From Rhodopirellula europaea 6C (lineage in GTDB: Bacteria; Planctomycetota; Planctomycetia; Pirellulales; Pirellulaceae): a stretch of 58,352 nucleotides of DNA. The notes beneath the pieces were generated by a model, which saw only the letters and a program-made list of their open reading frames with translations, was not told where the DNA came from and searched no databases. Location: positions 1-58,352 of the forward strand of contig NZ_ANMO01000212.1 of NCBI RefSeq assembly GCF_000338295.1, read 5' to 3'. Below are positions 18,077 to 27,086 of this stretch, in pieces. The position numbers and the translations under genes are program-made. Within the stretch, counting starts at the first letter, position 1; each line of letters starts with the position of its first letter.

Positions 18077-19693
18077 ATGAATCGCTCTGCAACCAAAACG
18101 AACGAACGTTCCCCTCGGTGGCCACTCGGTCGCTCGAAGTTCGCGTCGACGGTTGATCGCAGCGTTGCGTTGCGCATCGAAGACGATCGGTTGTTGTTGG
18201 CGAGTGCATACAAGTCGACCGACGCGGTTCAGTTGAACGAACCAGCAGACGAGATGATTGTCGATCAGGTTCGATGCTCGGATCCAAACGGTTGGATCAA
18301 CAGTGGACGCTGGACTGAAATGGTCGAAGCGTTAACCACACTGAAGCAGCGCCATCAAATTGGTGATGCACCCATTGCCGTATCGCTGAGTGGTGACTTT
18401 TGCGTCACTCGCATATCAGTCGGAACAGTGGAAGACGTTGACCGCGACTTGACCGCATTGGCGGGCCGCATCCCTCGTTATCTGCAGCTGGGACCCGGCG
18501 GCAAAGTCACCGGTCACACTCGCGAGACGATCGGGCCGGGGATGGAGCATGCATTGACGGCGGTTGGTAACCGCGTTCGTCTGCAGAATCTTTATGAAGT
18601 GTTCCGCATGTGCGATATCGAGATCGCGTGGGTGGAGCCTTCGTTGGTCAGTCTGTCTCGATTGATCGGTTGGTTGGGCTTAGACCGGCACGCCCCCGTT
18701 TTGATAGCTGATTCGTTTGGTCAATCGTGGGAAGTGGGGATTTCGTTCGAAGGACGTTTGTTGTTGGACTACCGCCCGGCGGCTGCGCGAGACGGCAGTG
18801 AATTCGCGGACGTGATCGATCACCACCTCGAACGTTTGCAGCGTTTCTGCCAGCGTCATCGTGGGATGTCGGATCACCAATTGGATCAACTGTTTGTCGG
18901 CGGCGGACCTGACAAGGTGAATCCTGTCGTCAAACGTTTTGCCAACGATTCAAAACTGTCCGTTTCGGCGATCACGTTGGAATCCGCGTCTTGGAAGATT
19001 GACCGTTACAACTCGACTGTCATCGAGGGTGCAGACGAAGTCTACTGTGAGGTTCCGATTACCGAAAGCGATACGGTAGCCATCGCGGCGGCCGTGTTAC
19101 CGCTGATCGCTAATCCAGAACTGCCCAAACCAGACTTGCTGCAAGAGATTCGACGTGATCGTGGCAAGTCGTTTGTACGGCGAGTGGTCGGAACGTTTTG
19201 GCCCGTCGCGGCAGCCGTGATTTTGTTGTCGATCGGTTTTACGATGGTCGCCAACGAACGTTTGCGAGCAGAACGGCATCGTCAACAACGCGACTTCGTC
19301 GAGACACAGATGCGTCAGACGCAGGTGCGAATGGCGGGTGTACAAGAAATGCGTGAATTTGTCACGCATCTACAAACCATCGAGGCCAAAACGTTCACGC
19401 CGCACGTGAATCAGATCGTCACGCAAATGGCGCAGTGTCTGCCCGCTCAAACTCGATTGCGGTCCATGGTGCTGGATGCCGAGCATCAAATTCACTTGGA
19501 AGGTTGGACGGCTCAAGAGAACGATATCTACGACGTGATCAGCTACGTCCGTCGCGTGCCAGAGATCAATCAAGTTGCTCTGCTGGGTACGAACACCAGC
19601 GCAGATGACGATGGTTTGGTGTTTCAAATTCGATTGGGAATGCGTCCGGAACATCGTGATTCGCGAACGGGAGAGTCGAGTTCCCATGAATAA
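18077..19693 (+). CDS. PilM-PilN fusion protein (type IV pilus/type II secretion inner-membrane platform)
   Basis: 538 residues. About 25-360 is a PilM/GspL-like actin-fold domain (VALRIEDDRLLLAS, VLIADSFGQSWEVGISFEG, DQLFVGGGPDKVNPVVK). A transmembrane helix at about 373-393 (TFWPVAAAVILLSIGFTMV) leads to a PilN-like periplasmic part with a coiled coil and a ferredoxin-like domain (CLPAQTRLRSMVLDAEHQIHLEGW). PilM and PilN are separate proteins in most type IV pilus systems; here they are one, as in GspL. First gene of a block whose members overlap by a few bases; the next ATG is inside its last codons. Confidence 0.9.
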   Translation: MNRSATKTNERSPRWPLGRSKFASTVDRSVALRIEDDRLLLASAYKSTDAVQLNEPADEMIVDQVRCSDPNGWINSGRWTEMVEALTTLKQRHQIGDAPIAVSLSGDFCVTRISVGTVEDVDRDLTALAGRIPRYLQLGPGGKVTGHTRETIGPGMEHALTAVGNRVRLQNLYEVFRMCDIEIAWVEPSLVSLSRLIGWLGLDRHAPVLIADSFGQSWEVGISFEGRLLLDYRPAAARDGSEFADVIDHHLERLQRFCQRHRGMSDHQLDQLFVGGGPDKVNPVVKRFANDSKLSVSAITLESASWKIDRYNSTVIEGADEVYCEVPITESDTVAIAAAVLPLIANPELPKPDLLQEIRRDRGKSFVRRVVGTFWPVAAAVILLSIGFTMVANERLRAERHRQQRDFVETQMRQTQVRMAGVQEMREFVTHLQTIEAKTFTPHVNQIVTQMAQCLPAQTRLRSMVLDAEHQIHLEGWTAQENDIYDVISYVRRVPEINQVALLGTNTSADDDGLVFQIRLGMRPEHRDSRTGESSSHE

Positions 19694-20333
19694 ACCGAAT
19701 GACCGGCTAACCCGGGTGATCGTCGCCGCTGGAAGTTTCCTTGTGTTGATAGTGATCGGAAAACCACTGGTCGATGAATACAGCGAGCTACGTGCGGGCC
19801 ATCGCGAATTGTCGAAGCTTGAAGAAGAGTTTGACATGCTGCAATCCCGCGACGTGCGGTTGCAGCGAATCGAGACGACGTTGCAAGAAGAACGAATGCA
19901 ATTGCTGGAACGTTCGACCACGCCGGACAAAATCCAGAAGGTACGTGACACGGTGATTGGCATTGTTCGGCAAAGCAACGCCACCTTGCGAAGTTTGGAA
20001 ATAGAAGACGGGCAACGTCGACGTTGGGCATTTCAGAACGATGACCCGCACAGTCGACGGTTGCCCGAGATGGACGAAGAGTCTGACTTCGAGTTGCATT
20101 CGCACTCGTTGACATTGGTCGCCGACGGGACGTTGGATGCGATCATGGAAGTGATGGAGAAGATCAAGAACCAGCAATGGTTGATGACGGTTGAGACTTT
20201 GGGATTGGAGCCCGCTGGATCAAGCGAAAAATGGATTGGATTGGAATTGCGAATCACGCTGTATGGACTGCAGCGTTCGGTTCGTGAGGATGATGATCTG
20301 GTCGCTGCGATTGAATCGACGCGACTGAAGTGA
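19686..20333 (+). CDS. PilO/GspM-like pilus assembly protein
   Basis: The ATG at 19686 lies eight bases before the end of the previous gene and gives MNKPNDRLTRVIVAAGSFLV. The 215-residue protein has one N-terminal transmembrane helix at about 10-26, a coiled coil from 30 to about 90 (ELSKLEEEFDMLQSR), and a C-terminal ferredoxin-like domain (ELHSHSLTLVADGTLDAIME). This is the PilO/GspM layout. It should pair with the PilN part of the fusion in the inner membrane. Sequence identity to known PilO appears low; the assignment rests on architecture and position. Confidence 0.85.
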   Translation: MNKPNDRLTRVIVAAGSFLVLIVIGKPLVDEYSELRAGHRELSKLEEEFDMLQSRDVRLQRIETTLQEERMQLLERSTTPDKIQKVRDTVIGIVRQSNATLRSLEIEDGQRRRWAFQNDDPHSRRLPEMDEESDFELHSHSLTLVADGTLDAIMEVMEKIKNQQWLMTVETLGLEPAGSSEKWIGLELRITLYGLQRSVREDDDLVAAIESTRLK

Positions 20334-20380
20334 TCCGACGTCAAGTCGTGCACTTACTTTTCACCAACAGGGATCAACGC

Positions 20381-22864
20381 ATGGCCAAGGAAGGCTCCGC
20401 GTCACAAGCTACATACGTGATGATGACTCCGAGCAATCCGCTCGCGAGTCAGGTGACGTCGCGTCGTTCGCAAGCTCGGCGTGTGCTCGCTGCAATGGTT
20501 CGATCCGTTTCAATTGGTGTGGGATTGTCGTTGGCAACGTTCGCGACAACCTGGAGCGGTGCCGCCGCGGTCGCTGCCGATGCGAACGCGGCACCGAGCA
20601 GTTCTCAGAGTATCGCGGTTGATGCGAACCGAGGTACTCCACAGTCCGGCGAATTGGAAACAGAGGCTGTCTCGGGAGCATCGTTGGCGGCGGGAACCGA
20701 GTCGCACGTCCAATTGGACGGCCCTTCACTTTCTATCGACGAAGTGCTTTCAAAACGGGGAAGCATCACGTTCCGAAAGACATCGCTGCAGGAGGTTGTG
20801 TTTTTGCTGTCGGATCTGTGGAACATCAACATCGTCGCGGGTGAAAAGATCACCGGGGACGTTTCCGGTGTTTTCAAAGACGCTCCTCTGCGAGACGTTT
20901 TGTCTGCGATTCTGACTTCTTCTGGTTACGGCTACATTGCCGCGGGAAACAGTTTGGTTGTGTTGCCGCTGGATGAAGTTGGAACGGGAAGCCCAGATTT
21001 CGAATCGCGAACGCTGCAGTTCCGAGCCGTTGATGAAGCGGAGATGAGTTCGACAATCGCGGCGGCTCAGCTGTTGTTGTCTGATCGCGGACGAATTCAA
21101 CCGATCGGACGCGACGCGATTTTGGTGGTCGACTACAAAGAGAATATCGATCGCGTTCAGCAAATTTTGTTTGCAATGCGGCCAGAAGGCACCGTTCAAA
21201 GCAGCAACAATCTGGCAGACTCCGCGTCGCCCGGGCTTCAACGTCCAGCGGCACCGAACGTCTATGATGCGATGGCAACTGAGGTCATCTACCTAACGCC
21301 TCAATTTACCGAAGCCTCGGAAATGCGAGAGTCGCTTCAAGGTGCGCTGGGAGAAGACACAATTGTGTCCGTTTACGAAGCTGAAAATCGCATCCTGATC
21401 AAAGGCAACCGGGCTCAGTTGGAGTTGGCCACGGAGGCGTTCAAACAGCTCGACGTTCCTCGGGCTCAGGTACGTATCACGGCGTTGATTTATGACGTCA
21501 GCTTGGAAGAGCTCGAAGAGTTGGGCGTGAATTGGGGCCGTGGGTTCCGTCTGGACACGACCGACGAATCGGCGCTTGCTGATTTGGCGGGAAATGTAGA
21601 AAAAGCGGTAACCTTTGGAACGCTCGGATCGGGCGGCGCAAGTTCGTTTGGCATTCGCACTTTAACGAACACGTTTGACACCAGCGTTTTGCTTCGTGCC
21701 TTGGATAGCAGTGATGAGGCAAAGTTGTTGGCTGACCCATCGATCACCGCAATCGATCGCCGCGAAGCTTCGATCAAAATCGTCCAACAAATTCCAATCG
21801 TCGCCGCGTCACCGGCCGAAGGCAGCAACGTCGTTTTCGCTCAGGTCGAATTCAAAGATGCCGGGATCATTCTGAAGGTGACGCCGCGGATCAGCAACGA
21901 CAACACAATCGAATTGCAGGTCCAACCCGAGTACAGCGTCAAAGTTGGCGAAATCGAAAACAATCCGGTGATTGATAGCCGAACGGCCGAGACCACTGTT
22001 CGTGTCGCGAACGGCCACATGTTCACGCTAGGTGGTTTGCGTCAGAAACGGATTATTGAGGGCACCAGCGGAGTGCCTTATCTGCGAGATTTGAAATACG
22101 TGGGGAAGTTGTTTCGAAGCCACTCAACCGAAGTCCGTGAAAGCGAACTGATTGTGTTTCTGAAACCCGAGATCATCTCGCCTTATGACCATGGCAACGA
22201 ACGTTCGCGGCAGGCGATGTGCGTCGCAAACCGGCAACTCGACGCGATTCCCTACGCGTCAGTTTGTCCGCAAACACCACATTGCTACGACAAGAATTGT
22301 CCCAATCACCATCCACGACCTCGGATCAACGGCGGCACCGATGAACTGCGTATGTTGGGGGGCGAAGGCATCGCACCGATGGAGTTTTCGTTTCCTGGTT
22401 TGGTGAACCCCGCGCCGGTTGTCCCCGGCCGAGTGACGCCTTCGCATGAATCCGAAACTGTGATTTCGGATTCGATCAGGTTTGATACAGAGCCCGTGAT
22501 GCTGGGGCCGCCAACCCCTGCTCTACGTGGCTCAACTGACGCGTTGCCAACTCCGATGCTGAATCATAGTTCTCGTGCAACGGACGAAAGTCCGTCCAGT
22601 CCAATCCAGTCCGTTGCGATCGTTGGTCCGTCCGACCTTCGAAATCAAAGGACTCCGCAGATCCGAGCCCGCATGCGAAACGAGTCCGTTTCGGCGGTGG
22701 CGGCATCGTCTAGAATGATGCCGGCCAAGGTTGAGACGTTTCGGTCGCTGATCAATGAACCGTTGCGGGCCGATGTGCCATTTGGTGCTGTCTCGTCCCA
22801 ACAGGATGCGGAAGAATTTGCAGGCTATCCGCCAGTCCATGTTCGTGAGATGGAGCAGCGATAA
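20381..22864 (+). CDS. Secretin (PilQ/GspD family)
   Basis: The ATG at 20381 has AGGGA upstream and gives an 827-residue protein; a GTG at 20330 that overlaps the previous stop is the alternative. Signal-like segment at about 35-65; STN/N0-like domain ([20 protein letters not shown]); N1-type domain ([20 protein letters not shown]); secretin channel domain with [32 protein letters not shown] and [12 protein letters not shown], closing near [13 protein letters not shown]. Unusually, about 220 residues follow the channel: a Cys/His-bearing patch ([20 protein letters not shown]) and a Pro/Ser-rich tail. It forms the outer-membrane pore of the pilus or secretion machine. Confidence 0.93.
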   Translation: MAKEGSASQATYVMMTPSNPLASQVTSRRSQARRVLAAMVRSVSIGVGLSLATFATTWSGAAAVAADANAAPSSSQSIAVDANRGTPQSGELETEAVSGASLAAGTESHVQLDGPSLSIDEVLSKRGSITFRKTSLQEVVFLLSDLWNINIVAGEKITGDVSGVFKDAPLRDVLSAILTSSGYGYIAAGNSLVVLPLDEVGTGSPDFESRTLQFRAVDEAEMSSTIAAAQLLLSDRGRIQPIGRDAILVVDYKENIDRVQQILFAMRPEGTVQSSNNLADSASPGLQRPAAPNVYDAMATEVIYLTPQFTEASEMRESLQGALGEDTIVSVYEAENRILIKGNRAQLELATEAFKQLDVPRAQVRITALIYDVSLEELEELGVNWGRGFRLDTTDESALADLAGNVEKAVTFGTLGSGGASSFGIRTLTNTFDTSVLLRALDSSDEAKLLADPSITAIDRREASIKIVQQIPIVAASPAEGSNVVFAQVEFKDAGIILKVTPRISNDNTIELQVQPEYSVKVGEIENNPVIDSRTAETTVRVANGHMFTLGGLRQKRIIEGTSGVPYLRDLKYVGKLFRSHSTEVRESELIVFLKPEIISPYDHGNERSRQAMCVANRQLDAIPYASVCPQTPHCYDKNCPNHHPRPRINGGTDELRMLGGEGIAPMEFSFPGLVNPAPVVPGRVTPSHESETVISDSIRFDTEPVMLGPPTPALRGSTDALPTPMLNHSSRATDESPSSPIQSVAIVGPSDLRNQRTPQIRARMRNESVSAVAASSRMMPAKVETFRSLINEPLRADVPFGAVSSQQDAEEFAGYPPVHVREMEQR

Positions 22865-23409
22865 TGTTCGAGCGACATTTGATGGGACGATTGCAAAACC
22901 ACGGCGAGAAAACTGTGTCGAAGGGTAACAGCACATCAACAACGGCTCGGGTGAAATGGTCTGCCGTATTTGCGTTGATGTTCGTGAAGGTGGTGGTCCT
23001 ACCGGGGTGTGGCGTGGATTCCGAGTCGATTGAGACCATTCGCCGTGTCGCGATGCAGGACCGGGAGACTCAGTCGGACCTAAAGATTGGTATGGGTGAA
23101 GTTGGGGCGATGGCGGTGAGTTCTCCAAGAGTCTTTGAACCACCGTTCCCAGATCGCAAAGATCCTTTTCACATTGACCAAGCGGCCCCGTCGACAATGA
23201 CGCGTCCGACGAAAGCGTCCGAGTACTTGGTGCTTGGATTTGCGGACGTCGGAAAGACACGGGCAATCATTCGTTTCGGCGACGAGACGCAATTTGTTTC
23301 CAAGGGCGACACGATTGGCGACGCCGAAGTGCTGGATGTCATTCCGCCCCGCGTTCGTTTGAGAAACGGCAGTTTCATTTGGGAAGCCAGCATGTTCCAG
23401 ACTCCCTGA
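22864..23409 (+). CDS. PilP/GspC-like lipoprotein
   Basis: 181 residues; the ATG shares a base with the secretin stop (TAATG). A hydrophobic stretch ends in a lipobox, [11 protein letters not shown], but sits after about 30 polar residues, so a GTG at 22915 may be the true start. The C-terminal 60 residues ([20 protein letters not shown], then [20 protein letters not shown] and [12 protein letters not shown]) form the small beta-barrel homology region of PilP and GspC, which docks on the secretin N0 domain. Last gene of the pilus block; the order M/N, O, Q, P differs from the usual M, N, O, P, Q. Confidence 0.82.
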   Translation: MFERHLMGRLQNHGEKTVSKGNSTSTTARVKWSAVFALMFVKVVVLPGCGVDSESIETIRRVAMQDRETQSDLKIGMGEVGAMAVSSPRVFEPPFPDRKDPFHIDQAAPSTMTRPTKASEYLVLGFADVGKTRAIIRFGDETQFVSKGDTIGDAEVLDVIPPRVRLRNGSFIWEASMFQTP

Positions 23410-23774
23410 GATCTTCTTCGAGGATCCGCCGATTTTTCGGTGCGAAGACCGTGGTCCGTATGAAGTGATTCGTGCGGGCCATTTTTAGTATGCGCAGAGC
23501 TGGTGCCGAGAACTTTCGCTGCAACGCAAATTCTTTCGGTTCAGGATGCGAAATTTTGGGGAAGCTCGTGGCGAGATCTTTCGAAGGCGTCGCTCAGAAG
23601 GACGCCAATGCGGTTTCTTCAATTCTGGCCATCTGATAGGCTTTTGCTTTGCCGCTCATTCCAACGCGAACCGGCCGAGTCATCTTGGGACTGCTCGCTT
23701 CACCCCGACGGAATTGAAATATCTGGTGCCCTGGAGGCAGTTCGTTTTTTCGCTCGCTTTTCTCCGCCTTTATC
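23410..23774. other. 365-base gap after the pilus block
   Basis: No gene I can support. Two overlapping plus-strand frames (from 23503 and 23546) look non-coding. The last 57 bases (23718-23774) are in frame with the next gene and encode a signal-peptide-like stretch (SSFFRSLFSAFI) but contain no ATG, GTG or TTG, so the 5' end of that gene may be misread or use a rare start. Confidence 0.5.
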
Positions 23775-24362
23775 ATGGGCAGCGGGTGGATCTTTCTGAT
23801 TCAGGCATCGCCTGTTGCCGGTCAAGAACCGTCGGATGGTTTTGAATCGGCCGCGTCGGTTGCGTTTCAAGCAGATATTCTTGAGAAACCAATCGTCTCT
23901 CATGAAGGCTATTTTCAGTTGAATTGGGAAGTGACCGGAGCGTCTGGCTTCGACGGCTCGTTTCGGGTTTCGAGCGTGGTTGATTCAATCACCGAAGGTT
24001 CGTCGGATGGTCAGCAGTCACTAGGTGCATCAGCCGAGGAAGCCGAGAATGGTATCCCGGAACGAGTGGTTTACGAGGGGACACTTCCATCCGCATTCGT
24101 ATCAGGACTTCCTGACGGAACGTATCGCTATCGAGTGGAAGCGTTGGATGCGAACGGGCGTGTGATCGCAACGTCGGAAGTTCCTGCGACGGTTCAGGTT
24201 CAGCATTGGGCGGTGTGGCAGGCAACGTTGTTGCTGGCCATCGGCGCGATCGTGTTTCTGGCGGTCATCGTCGTGATCGTGCGAGGCACGTGGATGCACC
24301 GGTCCACGAGCATGGTCGCCGAGACGAATGATCAGGCACCAGCGGAAGGAAGCGAAGCATGA
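23775..24362 (+). CDS. Membrane-anchored beta-sandwich (fibronectin III-like) protein
   Basis: 195 residues from the first ATG. A short hydrophobic N-terminus (MGSGWIFLIQASPVAGQ) is followed by a beta-sandwich domain at about 30-140 with features of an Fn3 fold (YFQLNWEVTG, LPSAFVSGLPDGTYRYRVEA) and a C-terminal transmembrane helix at about 150-174 (WQATLLLAIGAIVFLAVIVV). The domain should face the periplasm. The stop overlaps the symporter start (ATGA), so the two are probably translated together, and this protein may be an accessory or substrate-capture partner of the transporter. Function unknown. Confidence 0.8.
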   Translation: MGSGWIFLIQASPVAGQEPSDGFESAASVAFQADILEKPIVSHEGYFQLNWEVTGASGFDGSFRVSSVVDSITEGSSDGQQSLGASAEEAENGIPERVVYEGTLPSAFVSGLPDGTYRYRVEALDANGRVIATSEVPATVQVQHWAVWQATLLLAIGAIVFLAVIVVIVRGTWMHRSTSMVAETNDQAPAEGSEA

Positions 24363-25807
24363 GTGGTGAGTTGTTGGCAATATCCGGGGCCATCCTCAGC
24401 CCTCAATCTGGATACGTCTTGCTGGCCATCTTTGGCATTCTGTGGATTGCGTTGGGATGGTGGTGGGGACGTCAAGCCAAATCGTATGACGGTTTTGCCG
24501 TTGCCGGCCGAAACGTTGGGCTGGCAATGGGGACCGCGACCGCCGTGGCGACTTGGATCACTTCCAACACAACCATGTTGGCCCCGCAATATGCATTGCA
24601 ATTGGGAATCTGGGGAGCACTGGCCTATTCAACGGCAAGCTTTGGATTGTTTGCATTTGCTCCGATGAGCGGTCGCATTCGGCAGTTGATGCCAAAGGGA
24701 TACACCGCCGTTGAGTTCATCCGCCGCCGCTACGGTTGGTTGGGGACGGTTCCATTCTTGATCATTTCGTTGTTCTATGCCGTGACCTGGTTGGTCTCGA
24801 TGTCGATGGCGGGCGGAAAGCTGTTGAACGTGCTGTCGGGAATTCCGTACGAGTATGGAATGACGGTGGTCGTGTTGGTCTGCGTCGCCTACACGTTGTT
24901 CGGCGGAATGTACGCGGTGATCGGGACGGACTTCATACAAAGCCTGATCATTTTGGTGGGCCTGGTCGTGGTCGCGATCGCCGTTCTGACTCAGGTTGAA
25001 ATTCAAGAGGTGCACGAAAAACTGCGAAACGAGCGACCAATGTTGCTCTCAGCGTTTTTTCCCGCCGCGCTGATGGCTTTGTTCAACAACATGCTGTTCG
25101 GGTTCGGAGAGATTTTTCATAGCAATGTTTGGTGGAGTCGCGCGTTTGCAATGCGTGAAGGGGTCGGACCAAAAGCCTATGCTTTGGGCGGTGTGCTGTG
25201 GTTGCCGGTTCCCATCGTGGCAGGGTTTCTGGGTCTCGCCGCACCGGCACTTGGCATCGGTATCAGCGAGCCGGACACGGCGGGCCCGTTGGTGGCAGCG
25301 ACATTGCTTGGGACCAGCGGCGCATTGCTGGTTTTTGTCGTTGTTTTTTGCTCTTTGGCGTCCAGCATTGATAGTCTGCTTGCTGCGACGTCGGATTTGA
25401 TTGTCAACGACATTGCCGAACCTATTCACAACCACGTGACCCATCAGCACTCAAGTGACTCGTCCAAGCGAAAATTATCTGCGATGGCCATCATTGGCCT
25501 CGGAGCGATCGCTTGGATTGCGGCGTTCCCAAACGTGGGATCATTGGCGACGGTGCTTTTCTTCGCTGGCCCGATGGTCGGCAGCTGCATTTGGCCGATT
25601 CTTTGCGGTCTGTACTTTCGCCGGGCCAGCCCCATCGCCGCGTGTGCTTCGATGGTTTTGGGGAGCATCCTCGGGTTGGTTGCCTATTTTCAAATTGGTT
25701 GGTTCACCGCATCTTTGATCGGGGCCGCCGTCTCGGGTGTCACATTTGCCGTTTGCTGCCAGATCTGGCCAGACGATTTTGAATTTGCAACTTTGGCGGA
25801 CGACTGA
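24359..25807 (+). CDS. Sodium:solute symporter (SSS family)
   Basis: 482 residues with about 13 hydrophobic segments. The N-terminus (GRQAKSYDGFAVAGRNVGLA) and the TM5-TM8 region carry SSS-type sequence (GGMYAVIGTDFIQSLIILVG, then SSIDSLLAATSDLI with the Ser-rich sodium-site segment). Family members use the sodium gradient to import sugars, amino acids, carboxylates, nucleobases or urea derivatives. The substrate cannot be read from sequence, but the downstream carbamoyl and amide enzymes point to a nitrogen-containing solute. A 39-residue membrane protein follows after four bases. Confidence 0.92.
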   Translation: MSGELLAISGAILSPQSGYVLLAIFGILWIALGWWWGRQAKSYDGFAVAGRNVGLAMGTATAVATWITSNTTMLAPQYALQLGIWGALAYSTASFGLFAFAPMSGRIRQLMPKGYTAVEFIRRRYGWLGTVPFLIISLFYAVTWLVSMSMAGGKLLNVLSGIPYEYGMTVVVLVCVAYTLFGGMYAVIGTDFIQSLIILVGLVVVAIAVLTQVEIQEVHEKLRNERPMLLSAFFPAALMALFNNMLFGFGEIFHSNVWWSRAFAMREGVGPKAYALGGVLWLPVPIVAGFLGLAAPALGIGISEPDTAGPLVAATLLGTSGALLVFVVVFCSLASSIDSLLAATSDLIVNDIAEPIHNHVTHQHSSDSSKRKLSAMAIIGLGAIAWIAAFPNVGSLATVLFFAGPMVGSCIWPILCGLYFRRASPIAACASMVLGSILGLVAYFQIGWFTASLIGAAVSGVTFAVCCQIWPDDFEFATLADD

Positions 25808-25811
25808 ATCC

Positions 25812-25931
25812 ATGTTTTCCGTTTTCTTCTTACAATTTCTTGTGATTGGCAGTCTGGTGCTTTGTGTCATCGGCGTAGCGGTGCTGATCGGATTTTTATG
25901 GATCGACTTACGAGACAAACAAATCTGGTAG
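25812..25931 (+). CDS. 39-residue single-pass membrane protein, probable symporter accessory
   Basis: MFSVFFLQFLVIGSLVLCVI is almost wholly hydrophobic and the C-terminus is charged (WIDLRDKQIW). It starts four bases after the symporter stop and ends four bases before the next ATG, a spacing that leaves little doubt about translation. SSS symporters are known to be accompanied by small accessory membrane proteins; this one is probably analogous, though I cannot assign it to a named family. Confidence 0.72.
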   Translation: MFSVFFLQFLVIGSLVLCVIGVAVLIGFLWIDLRDKQIW

Positions 25932-25935
25932 TCCA

Positions 25936-27018
25936 ATGAATTCACTTTCCAATCAACAGGTTTCGGAAGCCTTGAGTGCATCCGCAGCAAACTCCAAGGG
26001 ACAGAAGCTGTCACCGCTGTCGCTGTTGGATGCGTTCGATGGCAACATTGACCGTGACGCTTTGAAGTCGCTCGCCGGGCAGTCGATCTTGAACCCGCGG
26101 CAATTCGATCGTCGGACCGTCTTGTCGATTGCGCAGCTCGCTGCACTCCTTGAATCACGCAACGTCGAAATGGATAAACCGCTGGACGGAAAGATCGCCA
26201 TCACGGCTTTCTTCGAACCCAGCACCCGAACTCGGTTGTCGTTCGAAAGTGCGGTGCAGCGACTCGACGGAAAAGTCCTATCGGTACCCGATGGTCAAGT
26301 CACCGGGATCGCGAAGGGCGAATCGCTGGCGGACATCGGTGAGATGTTCAACACGTACGGCGACGTTGTGATCATGCGTCACCCCGAGACGGACAGCATG
26401 GACGAGATTCAAAAGAATCTGCAGCGTCCGTTGATCAATGCTGGCAATGGTTCGGGCCATCACCCAACCCAGGCATTGATCGACTGGTACGCGTTGCTGA
26501 AGTGGCGTCCCGAGTTGCACTCAGAGCAATGCCCGCCGGAGAAGCGTGTGCATCTGGGTATCATCGGTACACCCGGGTCAATGCGGGCGGTGAAAAGCTT
26601 TCTGCGTCTGTCGCTGATGTTCACCGGTGCGGTCAGCAAGATCACGTTGGTTAGCGAGATGGCGGATCCGGTTGGATTGGATTTGACTGAACCGATCGAG
26701 CAGTCACCGATTCCGATTGAGATCACCAACGACGTGCAGGAAGTGCTGCCGCAGTTGGACGTCGTCTATGTGAACTCGATCGCATTTCTTGGTGACAGCT
26801 ATCGCAATCTGGATTCTCGCTACAGTCTTGATGCGAGCAGTCCTTTCAAAGACGGCGCGGTAATCATGCACCCGCTCGCTCGCAATGCAGAGTTGAGCGA
26901 GGACCTGGATGAAACCGACCACAATCTGTACTTCGCCCAGGCGGCTGGCGCGGTATTTGTTCGGCAAGCACTCTTGGCGGCCGTTTTGGATCGAACCGAC
27001 CGAATCAGCGGCATCTAA
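25936..27018 (+). CDS. Aspartate/ornithine carbamoyltransferase-family protein (PyrB-like, altered acceptor site)
   Basis: 360 residues, about 50 more than typical PyrB because of an N-terminal extension. Carbamoyl-phosphate residues are intact: STRTR at 96-100, Lys128 in GIAKGESLAD, HPTQ at 176-179. An Arg equivalent to E. coli Arg167 is present at 217. However, the segment that carries Arg229 and Gln231 in E. coli (TRVQKER) reads VNSIAFLGD at 279-287, and HPLP is HPLA (312-315). Those residues bind aspartate, so a different acceptor is plausible. It could still be the cell's only aspartate carbamoyltransferase. It sits between a transporter and amidotransferase/ureidohydrolase genes rather than with pyrimidine genes. 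Confidence 0.88.
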   Translation: MNSLSNQQVSEALSASAANSKGQKLSPLSLLDAFDGNIDRDALKSLAGQSILNPRQFDRRTVLSIAQLAALLESRNVEMDKPLDGKIAITAFFEPSTRTRLSFESAVQRLDGKVLSVPDGQVTGIAKGESLADIGEMFNTYGDVVIMRHPETDSMDEIQKNLQRPLINAGNGSGHHPTQALIDWYALLKWRPELHSEQCPPEKRVHLGIIGTPGSMRAVKSFLRLSLMFTGAVSKITLVSEMADPVGLDLTEPIEQSPIPIEITNDVQEVLPQLDVVYVNSIAFLGDSYRNLDSRYSLDASSPFKDGAVIMHPLARNAELSEDLDETDHNLYFAQAAGAVFVRQALLAAVLDRTDRISGI

Positions 27019-27086
27019 CCGTTGCATCTAACTGCGGCGTTTGATCCTCTCTCTCAATCCATTTCTACGAAACACCAACACCATTT

